Below the pieces are notes generated by a model. It did not search any database and was not told where the DNA came from. It saw only the letters and a program-made list of their open reading frames with translations. A stretch of DNA of 64,000 nt. It comes from Loktanella sp. SALINAS62 (GTDB lineage Bacteria; Pseudomonadota; Alphaproteobacteria; Rhodobacterales; Rhodobacteraceae). Positions 18,028 to 29,351 of this stretch are shown piece by piece. The position numbers and the translations under genes are program-made. The stretch spans positions 199,673 to 263,672 of the forward strand of contig NZ_JAAFZU010000055.1 of the NCBI RefSeq assembly GCF_018263905.1, written 5' to 3'. Each line of letters begins with the position of its first letter. The stretch's first letter is position 1.

Positions 18028-18378
18028 ATGAGCCGCGAGACCGTCAATGCGCTGTGCGCCAGCTTTGCCGCCGCGACCCACGATGACGCGTTGGGTCCGG
18101 GCCATGACAGCTGGAAGATCGGCGGCAAGCTGTTCGCCAGCATGGGGCCCGACAGCACCAGCGTATCGGTCAAGACCGACAGTATCGACACGGCACTGAT
18201 GCTGATCGACGCAGGCGCCGCAACACGGGCACGCTATTTCCATCGGTCATGGGTCGCGGTCCCGGTGACGGCCGATCCTGCCGAACTGGTCCACCGCCTG
18301 AACGTGTCCTATGACATCGTGCGCGCGGGCCTGACCCGCGCGGTGCGCGACAGCCTGCCCCAACCACTGACGGCTTGA
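18028..18378 (+). CDS. MmcQ/YjbR family protein
   Basis: 116 aa from ATG 18028 (MSRETVNALCASFAAATHDD). A short protein with HDSWKIGGKLFASMG and SVSVKTDSIDTALMLIDAG, then YFHRSWVAVPV, which fits the MmcQ/YjbR (CyaY-like fold) family. Members are sometimes called DNA-binding on structural grounds, but the function is unknown. It is divergent from cysS, with a 196-bp gap in which I see no recognisable site. A TTG farther upstream (17992) is in frame but less likely. Confidence 0.78.
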   Translation: MSRETVNALCASFAAATHDDALGPGHDSWKIGGKLFASMGPDSTSVSVKTDSIDTALMLIDAGAATRARYFHRSWVAVPVTADPAELVHRLNVSYDIVRAGLTRAVRDSLPQPLTA

Positions 18379-18409
18379 CACCGGCGCTATGGCCCTTTCG
18401 TGTGGGGTC

Positions 18410-19588
18410 ATGAAGCTTTCAAACCGTATATCGAATATCACGACCGGTGGCGACGACGGCTGGTCTGTCTTTTATCGTGCCCGCGCCCTGCGCGATGCGG
18501 GCCAACCGGTCATCGAACTGACGATGGGCGAACACGACATCGGAACCCACCGCAGCATCCTGGACGCGATGCACCGGTCGGGGGTGGCGGGAAATACTGG
18601 CTACAGCCTTGTGCCCGGTGCCATGTCCCTGCGCGCGGCTGTGGCAGACCGCATCCAGACCCGCACAGGTGTGGCGACCACGGCGCGCAATGTCATTATC
18701 GTGCCGGGCGGTCAGGCCGCTTTGTTCGCCGCACATCATGCGGTCTGCGATCCGGGCGATGTGGCGCTGTATATCGATCCCTATTATGCCACCTACCCCG
18801 GCACGATCAGGGCTGTCGGTGCCATCGACCGCCCCGTACGCGTCAGGGCCGAAGACGGGTTTCACCCGCAGCGCGCCAATCTGGAAGCGGCGGCAACGCC
18901 CGATGTGCGGTCGTTGTTGATTAATTCGCCCAACAATCCGACGGGCGCGGTTTACGGACGCGACACGCTGGACGAGATCGCAGACGTCTGCCGCGACCGT
19001 GATCTGTGGCTGATTTCGGACGAGGTTTACGACACACAGGTCTGGGACGGCGCCCACATCAGCCCGCGCAGCCTGCCCGACATGCAGGACAGGACGCTGG
19101 TGGTGGGGTCGATGTCGAAAAGCCACGCCATGACCGGCAGCCGCGTCGGCTGGGTCTGCGGACCAGAAGATGCGATAGCGGCCATCGGCCATCTGGCAAC
19201 CCACAACACCTATGGCGTCGCACCGTTCCTGCAGGATGCCGCCCTGTTCGCGCTGGCCCAAGGCACCGCGTTCGAAGAAATGGTCGCCGCGCCATTCCAG
19301 CGGCGGCGCAAGATTGTGCTGGATGCCCTGTCCAGTCAGAATGCCGTGACTGCCGCGCCCGTCATGGGTGCGATGTATGCGATGCTGGACGTGCGTGCGA
19401 CAGGTCTGAGCGGCAAGGATTTCGCCAACGGACTGCTGGATGCCGAAGGAATCGGCGTGATGCCGGGCGAAAGCTTTGGCGCTGGTGGCGCAGGTCATAT
19501 CCGTGTGGCCATGACGGTGGATGACGACCGGTTTGCCACGGCTCTGACCCGGATCGTCAGCTATGCCGGGTCATTGATCGACGGCTGA
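18410..19588 (+). CDS. Class I/II pyridoxal-phosphate aminotransferase
   Basis: 392 aa from ATG 18410 (MKLSNRISNITTGG). It has the fold type I layout: GQAALFAAHHAVCDPGD near the phosphate site, LINSPNNPTGAVYG with the substrate-contact Asn, LISDEVYDTQVWDG with the ring-stacking Asp, and the Schiff-base lysine in GSMSKSHAMTGSRVGW. The C-terminal GAGGAGHIRVAM holds the carboxylate-binding Arg. Family members act on aspartate, aromatic or other amino acids; the specificity is not evident. A hairpin terminator beyond its stop serves the opposite-strand gene. Confidence 0.88.
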   Translation: MKLSNRISNITTGGDDGWSVFYRARALRDAGQPVIELTMGEHDIGTHRSILDAMHRSGVAGNTGYSLVPGAMSLRAAVADRIQTRTGVATTARNVIIVPGGQAALFAAHHAVCDPGDVALYIDPYYATYPGTIRAVGAIDRPVRVRAEDGFHPQRANLEAAATPDVRSLLINSPNNPTGAVYGRDTLDEIADVCRDRDLWLISDEVYDTQVWDGAHISPRSLPDMQDRTLVVGSMSKSHAMTGSRVGWVCGPEDAIAAIGHLATHNTYGVAPFLQDAALFALAQGTAFEEMVAAPFQRRRKIVLDALSSQNAVTAAPVMGAMYAMLDVRATGLSGKDFANGLLDAEGIGVMPGESFGAGGAGHIRVAMTVDDDRFATALTRIVSYAGSLIDG

Positions 19589-19600
19589 AGAAACGAAAAA

Positions 19601-19623
19601 CGGGCACCCCGCCGGGATGCCCG
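19601..19623 (-). terminator. Rho-independent terminator of the outer membrane barrel gene
   Basis: CGGGCA (19601-19606) pairs with TGCCCG (19618-19623), with three further inner pairs around a GCC loop. Read on the minus strand, the hairpin is followed by GTTTTTCGTTTC, a good U-tract. It lies 26 bases after the barrel gene stop and may also slow the convergent aminotransferase transcript. Confidence 0.75.
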
Positions 19624-19648
19624 CCAAATCGGTCATAGGGTCGCCGGA

Positions 19649-20227
19649 TCAGAAATTGAACGACACCCGCACCGATGCGGTCGACGCATCGACGTCGCCC
19701 AGCGTTTCGTAATCGTCGAACTGGTGTTCCAGGTATTCAACCGACAGATCGACACGCTCGCTTGCGGCATAGGTCGCGCCAAGGCCGAAAAAGCTGCCGG
19801 TGTCGCGCAAGTCGTCGGCGGCTGTGTCGATGCTCAGGCTTGCGATCCCGGCGGTGACATAGGGCATGAACGCACCGGCGTCGTAACCGGCAACACCTTT
19901 CAGGCGGGCGACAGTGCCGTCATCGGGCAAGGTGTCGATGTCCAGACGTGTCACATCGACCTCTGCGCCCAGAACATAAGACCCCAGATCATAACGGTAG
20001 CCTGCATGCAGGCCTAGGCCGTCCGCATCAACGCTATTGCCCGCGATATCAACGTCACCGGTGGCGATGTGCAGACCGCCGTAAAAACCGGTCCAGTCGG
20101 ACGCGACGATCGGTGCCAGTGCCACGGGCGCAGGTGCGGGTTCCATCGTTGGTTCGGCCATACCGCCGGCAGACGCGGCGCCAGACAGGCCAATCATCAT
20201 AACAGCGGTCGAGATTACGTATTTCAT
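19649..20227 (-). CDS. Small outer membrane beta-barrel protein
   Basis: 192 aa from ATG 20227 (MKYVISTAVMM). The in-frame upstream extension lacks a signal sequence and is rejected; AAGGA precedes the chosen ATG. A Sec signal peptide (about 1-20, ending ASA) is followed by a Pro/Ala-rich linker, then alternating amphipathic strands starting DWTGFYGGLHIATG and ending in ASVRVSFNF, whose terminal Phe is a typical BamA recognition signal. The size fits an eight-stranded OmpA-like/Omp25-like barrel. The precise role (adhesin, structural or porin) is not readable. Confidence 0.85.
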   Translation of the reverse strand: MKYVISTAVMMIGLSGAASAGGMAEPTMEPAPAPVALAPIVASDWTGFYGGLHIATGDVDIAGNSVDADGLGLHAGYRYDLGSYVLGAEVDVTRLDIDTLPDDGTVARLKGVAGYDAGAFMPYVTAGIASLSIDTAADDLRDTGSFFGLGATYAASERVDLSVEYLEHQFDDYETLGDVDASTASVRVSFNF

Positions 20228-20361
20228 TACAGCAGGTCCTTTTGAGCACATTTGCCTGTTTAACGCGCAAGACATAGGTTCGGGTCCGTCCAAAAGATAG
20301 ATAATGCCCCCTGCCATCGCGTCATATGATCGTGAAAGCGCGGATACTTGCCGATGGCCCG

Positions 20362-21465
20362 TCAGGATGCGCGATCCGGTGTCGATACCGTGCCACCCGA
20401 CACCGCCGCACGCACGCCGGTGGTGCCCGCGCAGGACGTCGGCAAGCCGCGTGCGACCCGCACCGCCAAATAGGCAAAGGCCTGCGCTTCCAGCATATCG
20501 CCGTTGAGGCCCGCGTCTTCGACCGGGCGGACCCGTGCGCCGGTGGCTGCGTCGATCATCTGCATCATCGTCGGATTGTGACGCCCCCCACCGCAGACCC
20601 AGATCGTGGCGGGGGGGCTGGGACAATGCTGCAACCCTTCGGCCACGCTTAGCGCTGTGGCGGCCGTCAATGTTGCGGCTGCGTCCGCATCGGCCAGCGG
20701 GCGCACCGCCTGCGCCAGTCCGGCAAAGGTATCCCGGTCCAGTGATTTCGGCGGTATCTTGAAGAAATAGGGATGTTCCAGAAACGCACCGACAATGGCG
20801 TCGTCAATCTGTCCACGGGCAGCCAACGTCCCGCCTTCGTCACGCGTGCGTCCGGTGCGGGTCATCATCGCATCATCCAGCAGCGCATTCGCGGGTCCGG
20901 TGTCAAAGGCCAGCAATGCGCCATCATCCTCTGGCCGGGTCCGTGTCGGGTCGATCCATGTCAGGTTGCCCACCCCGCCCAGATTGAGAAACGCCAACGG
21001 CGCGGTCGCATTCATCCATTTGGCCAGCGCAAAATGATAAAACGGCGCAAGCGGCGCGCCCTGCCCACCCAGCCGGACATCGGCGGTGCGAAAATCCCAG
21101 ACGACTGGCACGCCCAGCGCATCGGCAAGGGCGGCCCCATCCCCCAACTGATGCGTGCCGCGACCGCCGGGATCATGCGCCAGCGTCTGTCCGTGGAATC
21201 CGATCAGGTCGATTTCGTCGAACCCCGACAGCAACACGTCGTGTCCTTTGGCCACGACATGTGCTGCGGCATCCAGATCATCGCCCGGCCAGCGGCCCAG
21301 CGCCGCCTTGAGAACGGCGCGTTCGCGCGATGAATATTCGCGGTAGTCACAATCGCCAAAGGACGTGATCGTCACGCCGTCGGTGACCAGCACCGCGGCG
21401 TCGATCCCGTCCAGCGATGTCCCAGACATGGCCCCCAGTGCGCGCACCGGTCCTTTGATCTTCAT
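20362..21465 (-). CDS. anmK: Anhydro-N-acetylmuramic acid kinase
   Basis: 367 aa from ATG 21465 ([20 protein letters not shown]). The phosphate-binding [16 protein letters not shown] motif, [44 protein letters not shown] and the late ICGGG-like [15 protein letters not shown] block define AnmK. It phosphorylates and opens 1,6-anhydro-MurNAc during cell-wall recycling. It is divergent from tyrS, 61 bases away, a pairing often seen in this group. Confidence 0.93.
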   Translation of the reverse strand: MKIKGPVRALGAMSGTSLDGIDAAVLVTDGVTITSFGDCDYREYSSRERAVLKAALGRWPGDDLDAAAHVVAKGHDVLLSGFDEIDLIGFHGQTLAHDPGGRGTHQLGDGAALADALGVPVVWDFRTADVRLGGQGAPLAPFYHFALAKWMNATAPLAFLNLGGVGNLTWIDPTRTRPEDDGALLAFDTGPANALLDDAMMTRTGRTRDEGGTLAARGQIDDAIVGAFLEHPYFFKIPPKSLDRDTFAGLAQAVRPLADADAAATLTAATALSVAEGLQHCPSPPATIWVCGGGRHNPTMMQMIDAATGARVRPVEDAGLNGDMLEAQAFAYLAVRVARGLPTSCAGTTGVRAAVSGGTVSTPDRAS

Positions 21466-21526
21466 GGTCTTTCCCTTGGCCAAGCTCGCCGCTATTGATG
21501 CCAATTCATGGCCAAGGGAACAAGAT

Positions 21527-22777
21527 ATGACCTACCACCCCAAATCGGATTTCATCGCGGTGATGATGGAACGCGGCTTTTTGGCCGATTGCACCGATTA
21601 TCAGGGCCTTGACGATGCACTGAGCAACGGGGTCGTGCCCGCCTATATCGGTTATGACGCGACGGCCGCATCCCTGCATGTCGGCCATCTGATGAACATC
21701 ATGGTGCTGCGCTGGCTGCAAAAGACCGGGCACAAGCCGATCACCCTGATGGGCGGCGGCACGACAAAGGTGGGCGATCCATCGTTCCGCAGCGATGAAC
21801 GGCCCCTGCTGGGACCGGAACAGATTCAGGCCAATATCGACGGTATGGGACAGGTGTTCGCCAAATACCTGTCTTATGGCGATCGGGCGACCGACGCGAT
21901 TATGCTGAACAATGCCGAATGGCTGGACCAGCTGAACTATCTGGAATTTCTGCGCGACATCGGACGGCATTTCAGCGTCAACCGGATGCTGGCATTTGAA
22001 TCGGTAAAATCCCGGCTGGACCGCGAACAATCGCTGTCGTTTCTGGAATTCAACTACATGATTTTGCAGGCCTACGACTTTCTGGAACTGAACCGCCGCT
22101 ATGGCTGTTTGTTGCAGATGGGCGGATCGGACCAGTGGGGCAACATCATCAACGGGATCGACCTGACCCGCCGCGTGGCGGATACGGAAATCTTTGGCCT
22201 GACCACCCCGCTGCTGACCACCAGCGACGGGCGCAAGATGGGCAAAAGCCAGGGGGGCGCGATCTGGCTGAACGGCGACATGCTGGCGCCTTACGGCTTT
22301 TGGCAATTCTGGCGCAACACCACGGATGCGGACACGGCCAAGTTCCTTAAGATCTTTACCGAACTGCCCGTGGACGAATGCGACCGTCTGGGTGCGTTGC
22401 AGGGGTCGGACATCAACCAGGCCAAGATCATCCTTGCCAATGAGGTCACGGCCCTGCTGCACGGTCGCGCTGCGGCAGAAGCGGCAGAAGCCACCGCGCG
22501 CGAGGTGTTTGAACAAGGCGGCGTCGGTGACGATCTGCCGACCCTTGATCTGACGGCGGCAGAACTGGGCGACGGCATGTCCATCGTGCAACTGATCGTG
22601 CGCAGCGGTCTGGCCGGGTCCGGCAAGGAAGCCAAGCGTCTGATCACCGAAAGCGGCGCACGCCTGAACGACGCCCCCCTGACCGACGCGGGCCTGATGA
22701 TCACAGCCGACGCACTGGCCACGCCAATCAAGCTGAGCGCAGGCAAAAAGCGTCACGCGCTGGTGCGCTTGCGCTAG
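21527..22777 (+). CDS. tyrS: Tyrosine-tRNA ligase
   Basis: 416 aa from ATG 21527 ([14 protein letters not shown]). The HIGH motif is HVGH at residues 51-54, the tyrosine-specificity region includes [16 protein letters not shown], the KMSKS loop appears as [10 protein letters not shown], and an S4 RNA-binding domain ends the protein (about residues 350-416). AAGGGAA lies upstream of the ATG. Its last four bases overlap a small opposite-strand gene (22774-22890). Confidence 0.96.
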   Translation: MTYHPKSDFIAVMMERGFLADCTDYQGLDDALSNGVVPAYIGYDATAASLHVGHLMNIMVLRWLQKTGHKPITLMGGGTTKVGDPSFRSDERPLLGPEQIQANIDGMGQVFAKYLSYGDRATDAIMLNNAEWLDQLNYLEFLRDIGRHFSVNRMLAFESVKSRLDREQSLSFLEFNYMILQAYDFLELNRRYGCLLQMGGSDQWGNIINGIDLTRRVADTEIFGLTTPLLTTSDGRKMGKSQGGAIWLNGDMLAPYGFWQFWRNTTDADTAKFLKIFTELPVDECDRLGALQGSDINQAKIILANEVTALLHGRAAAEAAEATAREVFEQGGVGDDLPTLDLTAAELGDGMSIVQLIVRSGLAGSGKEAKRLITESGARLNDAPLTDAGLMITADALATPIKLSAGKKRHALVRLR

Positions 22778-22890
22778 ACCAGCGACCAAAGCGCCAGCAG
22801 CGGCAGGCACACAAGCACGGCCATCAGCGCGGCCCCTAGAACGGTGGGCCGCGCGGGCCGTGCAACGACTGATAGAACGGGTTTTTGCAT
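22774..22890 (-). CDS. 38-aa single-pass membrane miniprotein, unrecognised
   Basis: A short frame from ATG 22890 to TAG 22774 encodes 38 residues. It starts [19 protein letters not shown], with several basic residues, then has one hydrophobic segment ([19 protein letters not shown]) up to the C-terminus. The predicted orientation is N-in. AAGGGGGG lies right before the ATG, an excellent ribosome site. Its stop overlaps the tyrS stop on the other strand. I do not recognise a family. The strong ribosome site, the positive-inside hydrophobic layout and the position in an otherwise empty gap support a real gene. Confidence 0.6.
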   Translation of the reverse strand: MQKPVLSVVARPARPTVLGAALMAVLVCLPLLALWSLV

Positions 22891-22945
22891 ATCCCCCCCT
22901 TGTTGGATGCAGCCATTAAGCGGCCATTAGGTTTCAAAGGTCCTA

Positions 22946-23797
22946 ATGCCCGCGATGAACATCGCCGCGCCGCCCCTTGCCCTGATGCAATCACCGCAGA
23001 TGATGCGCACCCTGCGCGCGCTGGGGCGCGATGCGCGCATCGTTCCGCTGGATGACGCGGGGCAGGTCGCCGTGATCCAACGGCGCGTTGGTCCTGTCAG
23101 CGTACGGTTTGCGTCGCGCGGCCCGGTGTTTGACCCGCACACCAGCACAGGCCAACGTATCGCAGCCCTGAAAGCGCTAAGGCTGCATGTGCTGAACGCC
23201 AATGGCGGAACCGAACCGATGTGCCATGCCGCAGGTTTTCGGCAGGTCATGACACCGGCGACGGTCGCCATCCTGCCGCTGTGTTCCGACCGCGATGCGC
23301 AACTGGTTCAGACGCGGGGCAAGTGGCGCAATGCAGCACGGCAGGCACAACGGTCGGGGCTGGTGATCCGGCAAGCCGCGCTGCGCGCAGACAGCCACAA
23401 CTGGTTATTCGACGTCGACCGCGCGATGGCGCGCGCACGGGGCTACCGCAATTTGCCAGCGGCGGTGGTGACAGCCTATGCCACCAGCAATCCCGGCTTG
23501 GCGCAGTTGTTCACCGCCCACATCGGGGCGGTCCCGGTCGCCGCGATGCTGATGCTGCTGCACGGGACCACGGCCACCTATCAGATCGGCTGGTCGGACA
23601 CCGCCGGGCGGCGACACAGCGCGCATCACGCCTTGCTGTTGCATGCCGCTGACGCGCTGCGCGCCTGCGGCGTGCTGCAACTGGATCTGGGCACGCTGGA
23701 TACGATCAACAGCCCCGGTCTGGCCAGATTCAAACTGGGGTGTGGCGCGCAGGCGCTGCGTTTGGGCGGCACATGGATCAGGCTGCCGTTTCACTGA
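22946..23797 (+). CDS. GNAT/FemAB-like acyltransferase
   Basis: 283 aa. The central KWRNAARQAQRSGLVIRQ segment resembles the conserved block of FemAB-like acyltransferases, and the C-terminal half (GAVPVAAMLMLLHG, YQIGWSD, LDLGTLDTINSPGLARFKLGCG) fits the second GNAT-like domain with its GxxxFKxxFG-type ending. Such proteins transfer aminoacyl or acyl groups, for example in cell-wall or exopolysaccharide modification. No neighbour defines the substrate. The start at 22946 (MPAMNIAAPPL) or 22955 is uncertain. Confidence 0.72.
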   Translation: MPAMNIAAPPLALMQSPQMMRTLRALGRDARIVPLDDAGQVAVIQRRVGPVSVRFASRGPVFDPHTSTGQRIAALKALRLHVLNANGGTEPMCHAAGFRQVMTPATVAILPLCSDRDAQLVQTRGKWRNAARQAQRSGLVIRQAALRADSHNWLFDVDRAMARARGYRNLPAAVVTAYATSNPGLAQLFTAHIGAVPVAAMLMLLHGTTATYQIGWSDTAGRRHSAHHALLLHAADALRACGVLQLDLGTLDTINSPGLARFKLGCGAQALRLGGTWIRLPFH

Positions 23798-23888
23798 CCA
23801 TGCGGCACGGCTGGCGGAAACATCTCATTTATGACATTTCAAACCGACCGGATGGCGCACACCATCCCTGACAAAACGGAGCCGGACC

Positions 23889-24731
23889 ATGACCGCATAT
23901 GTCGTCTATGACGTGTTTACCGATACGCCCTTTGGCGGCAATCAGCTGGCCGTATTCCCCGACGGCGAAGCGATCAAGGACCACGAGCTGCAAACCCTTG
24001 CGTCCGAATTCAATTTTTCCGAGGTGGTATTCGTCTATCCACCCGACGATCTGCGGCATACGGCAAAGCTGCGGATCTTTACCCCGACAATGGAAATTCC
24101 CTTTGCCGGGCATCCCATCATCGGCACCGCTGTCGCGTTGTGCAAATTGGGCTTTCCGCCCGACATGACACTGGAAACCGGCGCAGGTCCGATCCCGTGC
24201 GAGGTGACGGGCAACAGCGCAGCCTTTGTTACCACCGTGCCGTTGAACCGGACTGCCACACCCGCGCCCGATCTGGTGGCGCGGGCGCTGGGCATCACGG
24301 CGGATGGCATCGACACGACCGTTCACGTCCCCCTGCAGGCGGGTGTGGGTCTGGCGTTTACCATCGTGCAACTGGCCGACCGCGCTACGCTTAGCCGTTG
24401 TCAGCCGGACATCGCCGCAATGCGACAGGCGCGCGACCTGTATCCTGCCGGTCTTGATTTCGCCACGCTGGCCTATGTCCGGGACGGATCAACGGTGCAT
24501 GCGCGCATGTTTGCGCCACTGGACAACATCCCCGAAGACCCCGCCACCGGCAGCGCCGCCGCGGCACTCGCAGCGCTGCTGCGCGACGTCACCGGCACCG
24601 ATCAGGATCTGACGATCCATCAGGGCGACGATATGGGGCGCCCGTCGGTCATACGCGCGCAGTCCGATGCAAATGGTGTGCGCATCGCAGGTCAGGCCTG
24701 TCACATCATGGAGGGACGCGTTGTCTACTGA
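23889..24731 (+). CDS. PhzF family isomerase/epimerase
   Basis: 280 aa. The N-terminal YVVYDVFTDTPFGGNQLAVF and FNFSEVVFV (catalytic Glu at about residue 45), the IPFAGHPIIGTA block and the late EDPATGSAAAALAAL motif define the PhzF/DAP-epimerase-like fold. PhzF itself isomerises a phenazine precursor, but no other phenazine genes are near; most members have unknown substrates. The next gene starts within its last codons (TTG 24721). Confidence 0.9.
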   Translation: MTAYVVYDVFTDTPFGGNQLAVFPDGEAIKDHELQTLASEFNFSEVVFVYPPDDLRHTAKLRIFTPTMEIPFAGHPIIGTAVALCKLGFPPDMTLETGAGPIPCEVTGNSAAFVTTVPLNRTATPAPDLVARALGITADGIDTTVHVPLQAGVGLAFTIVQLADRATLSRCQPDIAAMRQARDLYPAGLDFATLAYVRDGSTVHARMFAPLDNIPEDPATGSAAAALAALLRDVTGTDQDLTIHQGDDMGRPSVIRAQSDANGVRIAGQACHIMEGRVVY

Positions 24732-25692
24732 AACACCGACGCTGGTGCCATTGTGCGGCTACGATATCCGGGCCGACGGCAGCGCACGACCCTGTGCCGA
24801 TCTTGGCGTGGCGCCCCCCGACGGGGTGTCCTATCGCTGGCTACATCTGGATCTGTCGGACAGGGCATTGGCTGACTGGTCCACCCAGCACCTGCCCCCG
24901 CTGGCCCGGCGCACCTTGCTGGCGGACAAGACGCGACCGCGCATGGATCAGGGTGAAAACGGGCTATCGGTCACGCTGCGCGGTGTGAACCTGAACGAAG
25001 ACGAAGAAGACGCCGACATGGTGTCGCTTCGGATCTGGATTAGCGACCGTCTGATCGTCACCGTGCGCCGTCAGCGCGTTTTTGCAGTGGACGCCTTGCG
25101 CGCGCGTATCGAACAGGGTGACGCCCCGCACAGCCCCGATCACATGCTGGCCCGCCTGACCGAAGGTCTGGTCGCGCGCGTCGAACAGATCGCATTCGAC
25201 CGCGAGGATCTGGCCGACGACATGGAGGATTCCGTCTACGAGGAAAACCGCCAGCCGCTGACCGATCTGGCCCCCCTGCGGCGCGAGATCATCAAGCTGC
25301 GCCGCCACGTGTCACCGCTGGCCGATACCCTGCAACAACTGGCGCTGTCGGACACTGGCCTGATCGCGGACGATCTGCGCGCACGCATGCGCGATACCGC
25401 CAGCCGCTGCCGTTGGGCGCTGGAAGAGCTGTCAGAGGTTCATGACCGGCTGGACGCGATGGCCGATCATCTGGACGCGGTCGCCGCCACCCGGCTGGAA
25501 CGCAATGGCTACCGGCTGTCGATCGTGGCAGCGATTTTCCTGCCGCTGGGATTTCTGACCGGGCTGTTCGGGGTCAACGTCGGTGGGATGCCGGGGATCG
25601 ACCACGACAACGCCTTTGCAATCTTGTGCATCGGCATGGTCGCGGTCGGCGCGGTATCCGCACTGATCATGCGCTGGCTGCGCTGGTTCTAG
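24721..25692 (+). CDS. CorA/ZntB family divalent metal transporter
   Basis: 323 aa from TTG 24721, chosen because GGAGGGA lies just upstream and the next in-frame upstream Met lies deep inside phzF. A long N-terminal cytoplasmic domain rich in acidic residues (LNEDEEDADMVSL, DREDLADDMED) and coiled helices leads to two C-terminal membrane segments, the first followed by the GVN pore motif in FGVNVGGMPG. CorA members carry Mg/Co; the ZntB branch moves Zn. The acidic funnel and short ends fit ZntB, but the metal is not certain. It overlaps phzF by 11 bases. Confidence 0.88.
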   Translation: MSTETPTLVPLCGYDIRADGSARPCADLGVAPPDGVSYRWLHLDLSDRALADWSTQHLPPLARRTLLADKTRPRMDQGENGLSVTLRGVNLNEDEEDADMVSLRIWISDRLIVTVRRQRVFAVDALRARIEQGDAPHSPDHMLARLTEGLVARVEQIAFDREDLADDMEDSVYEENRQPLTDLAPLRREIIKLRRHVSPLADTLQQLALSDTGLIADDLRARMRDTASRCRWALEELSEVHDRLDAMADHLDAVAATRLERNGYRLSIVAAIFLPLGFLTGLFGVNVGGMPGIDHDNAFAILCIGMVAVGAVSALIMRWLRWF

Positions 25693-26480
25693 TTGAACAG
25701 CTTTGGCGCGCCCATCCGGTCGTGGATATCGTTCACCGTTTCGGTTTCCAGTTCCAGATGGTCCGCCAGATCGCGCAGGAATTCCGCTTCTTTCATGTGG
25801 TCCAGATCGATGGCCGCCAGTGCCATTGCGTAGACCTGTGCCTCTGCGCCCTGCGGCACCATCGCGGCCAGATCAGCCACCGGAATATCGCGGGTCATCG
25901 CCTGTTCGACAAAGGCGCGTTCTTCGGGCGTCGCATCGTCCAGATGGTCCATGATGCGGCCTTGTTCATCCGCATCCATCGTGCCGTCCGCTTTTGCAGC
26001 CTGCACCATTGCCAGCAGCATGATCGCGGCCAGACCTTCTTCGGCGGGGCTGGGATCGACGGCGGGTTCTGGCGTGTCTTCAAACTGGGAATTCAGCGTG
26101 CGACCAAAACCGCCGCCGCTGCTGCCCCCCGCAGCCGTGCCAGCCAGACCGCCCAGCAATCCGCCCAGTCCGCCTGCTCCGGCCAAACCGCCCAGACCGC
26201 CACCACGGACGCTGCCGGACCCGGTCAGGTTGCCCAAGATGTCCGCCAGCCCACCAGAGCTGCCAGCCTGACGCGTCCCGCGTGTCTTGGTCCCCTGCAG
26301 GCTGTCCAACAGGCCGCCCAGACCGCCACCCGATGCACCGGTTTTCCCTTTTTGACCTGACAGCAGATCGTCCAGCATCGTTCCGGATTTGCCCTTGCGC
26401 GCGCTGCGTGCCATGGACGACGCGCCCTTGGCGACAGCGACGCCGATCGCCACGCGGGCCAGTGTTTTCATCAGGCTCAT
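25689..26480 (-). CDS. DUF533 / TerB-like protein with Gly-rich linker
   Basis: 263 aa. The N-terminal 25 residues include a hydrophobic segment (LARVAIGVAVAKGA). A long low-complexity region rich in GGLGGLL repeats (about 45-125) follows, then a helical domain from about residue 145 (EEGLAAIMLLAMVQAAKADGTMDADEQGRI) typical of DUF533/YebE, a TerB-related fold. TerB-like domains often bind metal, but the function here is unknown. It is divergent from fur. The stop overlaps that of the CorA-family gene by 4 bases. Confidence 0.82.
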   Translation of the reverse strand: MSLMKTLARVAIGVAVAKGASSMARSARKGKSGTMLDDLLSGQKGKTGASGGGLGGLLDSLQGTKTRGTRQAGSSGGLADILGNLTGSGSVRGGGLGGLAGAGGLGGLLGGLAGTAAGGSSGGGFGRTLNSQFEDTPEPAVDPSPAEEGLAAIMLLAMVQAAKADGTMDADEQGRIMDHLDDATPEERAFVEQAMTRDIPVADLAAMVPQGAEAQVYAMALAAIDLDHMKEAEFLRDLADHLELETETVNDIHDRMGAPKLFN

Positions 26481-26546
26481 GACTTATCCCCCTTTTTGGT
26501 TCAGCAGTTGGACTGCAGGCTGGCACATTCGATGACCGCATGCCAA

Positions 26547-26566
26547 TTGCAAAGGTAATGCAGCAA
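26547..26566. promoter_or_regulatory. Candidate Fur/Mur-type operator in front of fur
   Basis: TTGCAAAGGTAATGCAGCAA carries TTGC and GCAA at its ends and two TGCA cores, resembling the TGCA-containing Fur/Mur boxes of alphaproteobacteria. It lies between the divergent DUF533 gene and fur, 58 bases before the fur start, so autoregulation is plausible. The symmetry is imperfect. Confidence 0.35.
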
Positions 26567-26623
26567 TGGTTCGTCGGCAAAAAATTGTCTACAACCGCAC
26601 GCACCATGTCGAGGGGAAGGCCG

Positions 26624-27043
26624 ATGCACCAGACGATACACGCCCGCGCCGCCGCCGCTGGCCTGCGGATGACAGGTCCACGGCGCATCATCGCGCAGGT
26701 GCTGGACGCATCCAGCGATCATCCCGACGTCGAGGAATTGCACCGCCGCGCCACAACTGTAGATGGCCGCATTTCACTGGCGACCGTCTATCGCACCGTC
26801 AAGCTGTTCGAAACCGAAGGCATTTTGGAAAAACACGATTTCGGTGACGGCCGCGCACGGTATGAACATGCGGATGGCGCGCACCACGACCATCTGATCG
26901 ACATGACGACCGGCAAGGTCATCGAATTTGTCGATCCCGAGATTGAGGCTTTGCAGGACAAGATCGCCAAACGGCTGGGCTATCGTTTGCAGGGGCACAG
27001 GCTGGAACTTTATGGTGTGCCGATCAATGACAAGACATCTTAA
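26624..27043 (+). CDS. fur: Fur family transcriptional regulator (Fur/Mur)
   Basis: 139 aa from ATG 26624, behind GAGGGGAAGG; upstream in-frame ATGs exist at 26540 and 26606. The winged-helix DNA-binding domain includes GLRMTGPRRIIAQVL and RISLATVYRTVKLFETEGIL. The metal-binding dimer domain holds HHDH (about residues 87-90) and a following DMTTGKVIEF. There is no CxxC structural zinc pair, as in the alphaproteobacterial Fur/Mur branch, which often senses manganese rather than iron. It probably controls metal uptake genes. Confidence 0.88.
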   Translation: MHQTIHARAAAAGLRMTGPRRIIAQVLDASSDHPDVEELHRRATTVDGRISLATVYRTVKLFETEGILEKHDFGDGRARYEHADGAHHDHLIDMTTGKVIEFVDPEIEALQDKIAKRLGYRLQGHRLELYGVPINDKTS

Positions 27044-27111
27044 CCGCGTCGCAGGGGTGGCAACCGGCGACGGGCGGGCGTAATCAGGGGCAGACACCAA
27101 CGGAGTCCCCC

Positions 27112-29315
<2,204 letters not shown>

Positions 29316-29321
29316 TCGGTA

Positions 29322-29351
29322 AAAGGCCCAAAGCATGTGCTTTGGGCCTTT
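29322..29351. terminator. Strong hairpin terminator after eno
   Basis: Perfect 14-bp arms AAAGGCCCAAAGCA (29322-29335) and TGCTTTGGGCCTTT (29338-29351) with a two-base centre. The hairpin begins seven bases after the eno stop, and its right arm ends in a T-run, so it should end the eno transcript. It can work on both strands. Confidence 0.88.

Noticed and set aside
23889-24731. Phenazine biosynthesis
   Set aside because: Only a PhzF-family gene is present; most PhzF-like proteins are not involved in phenazines, and no phzA-E genes are nearby.
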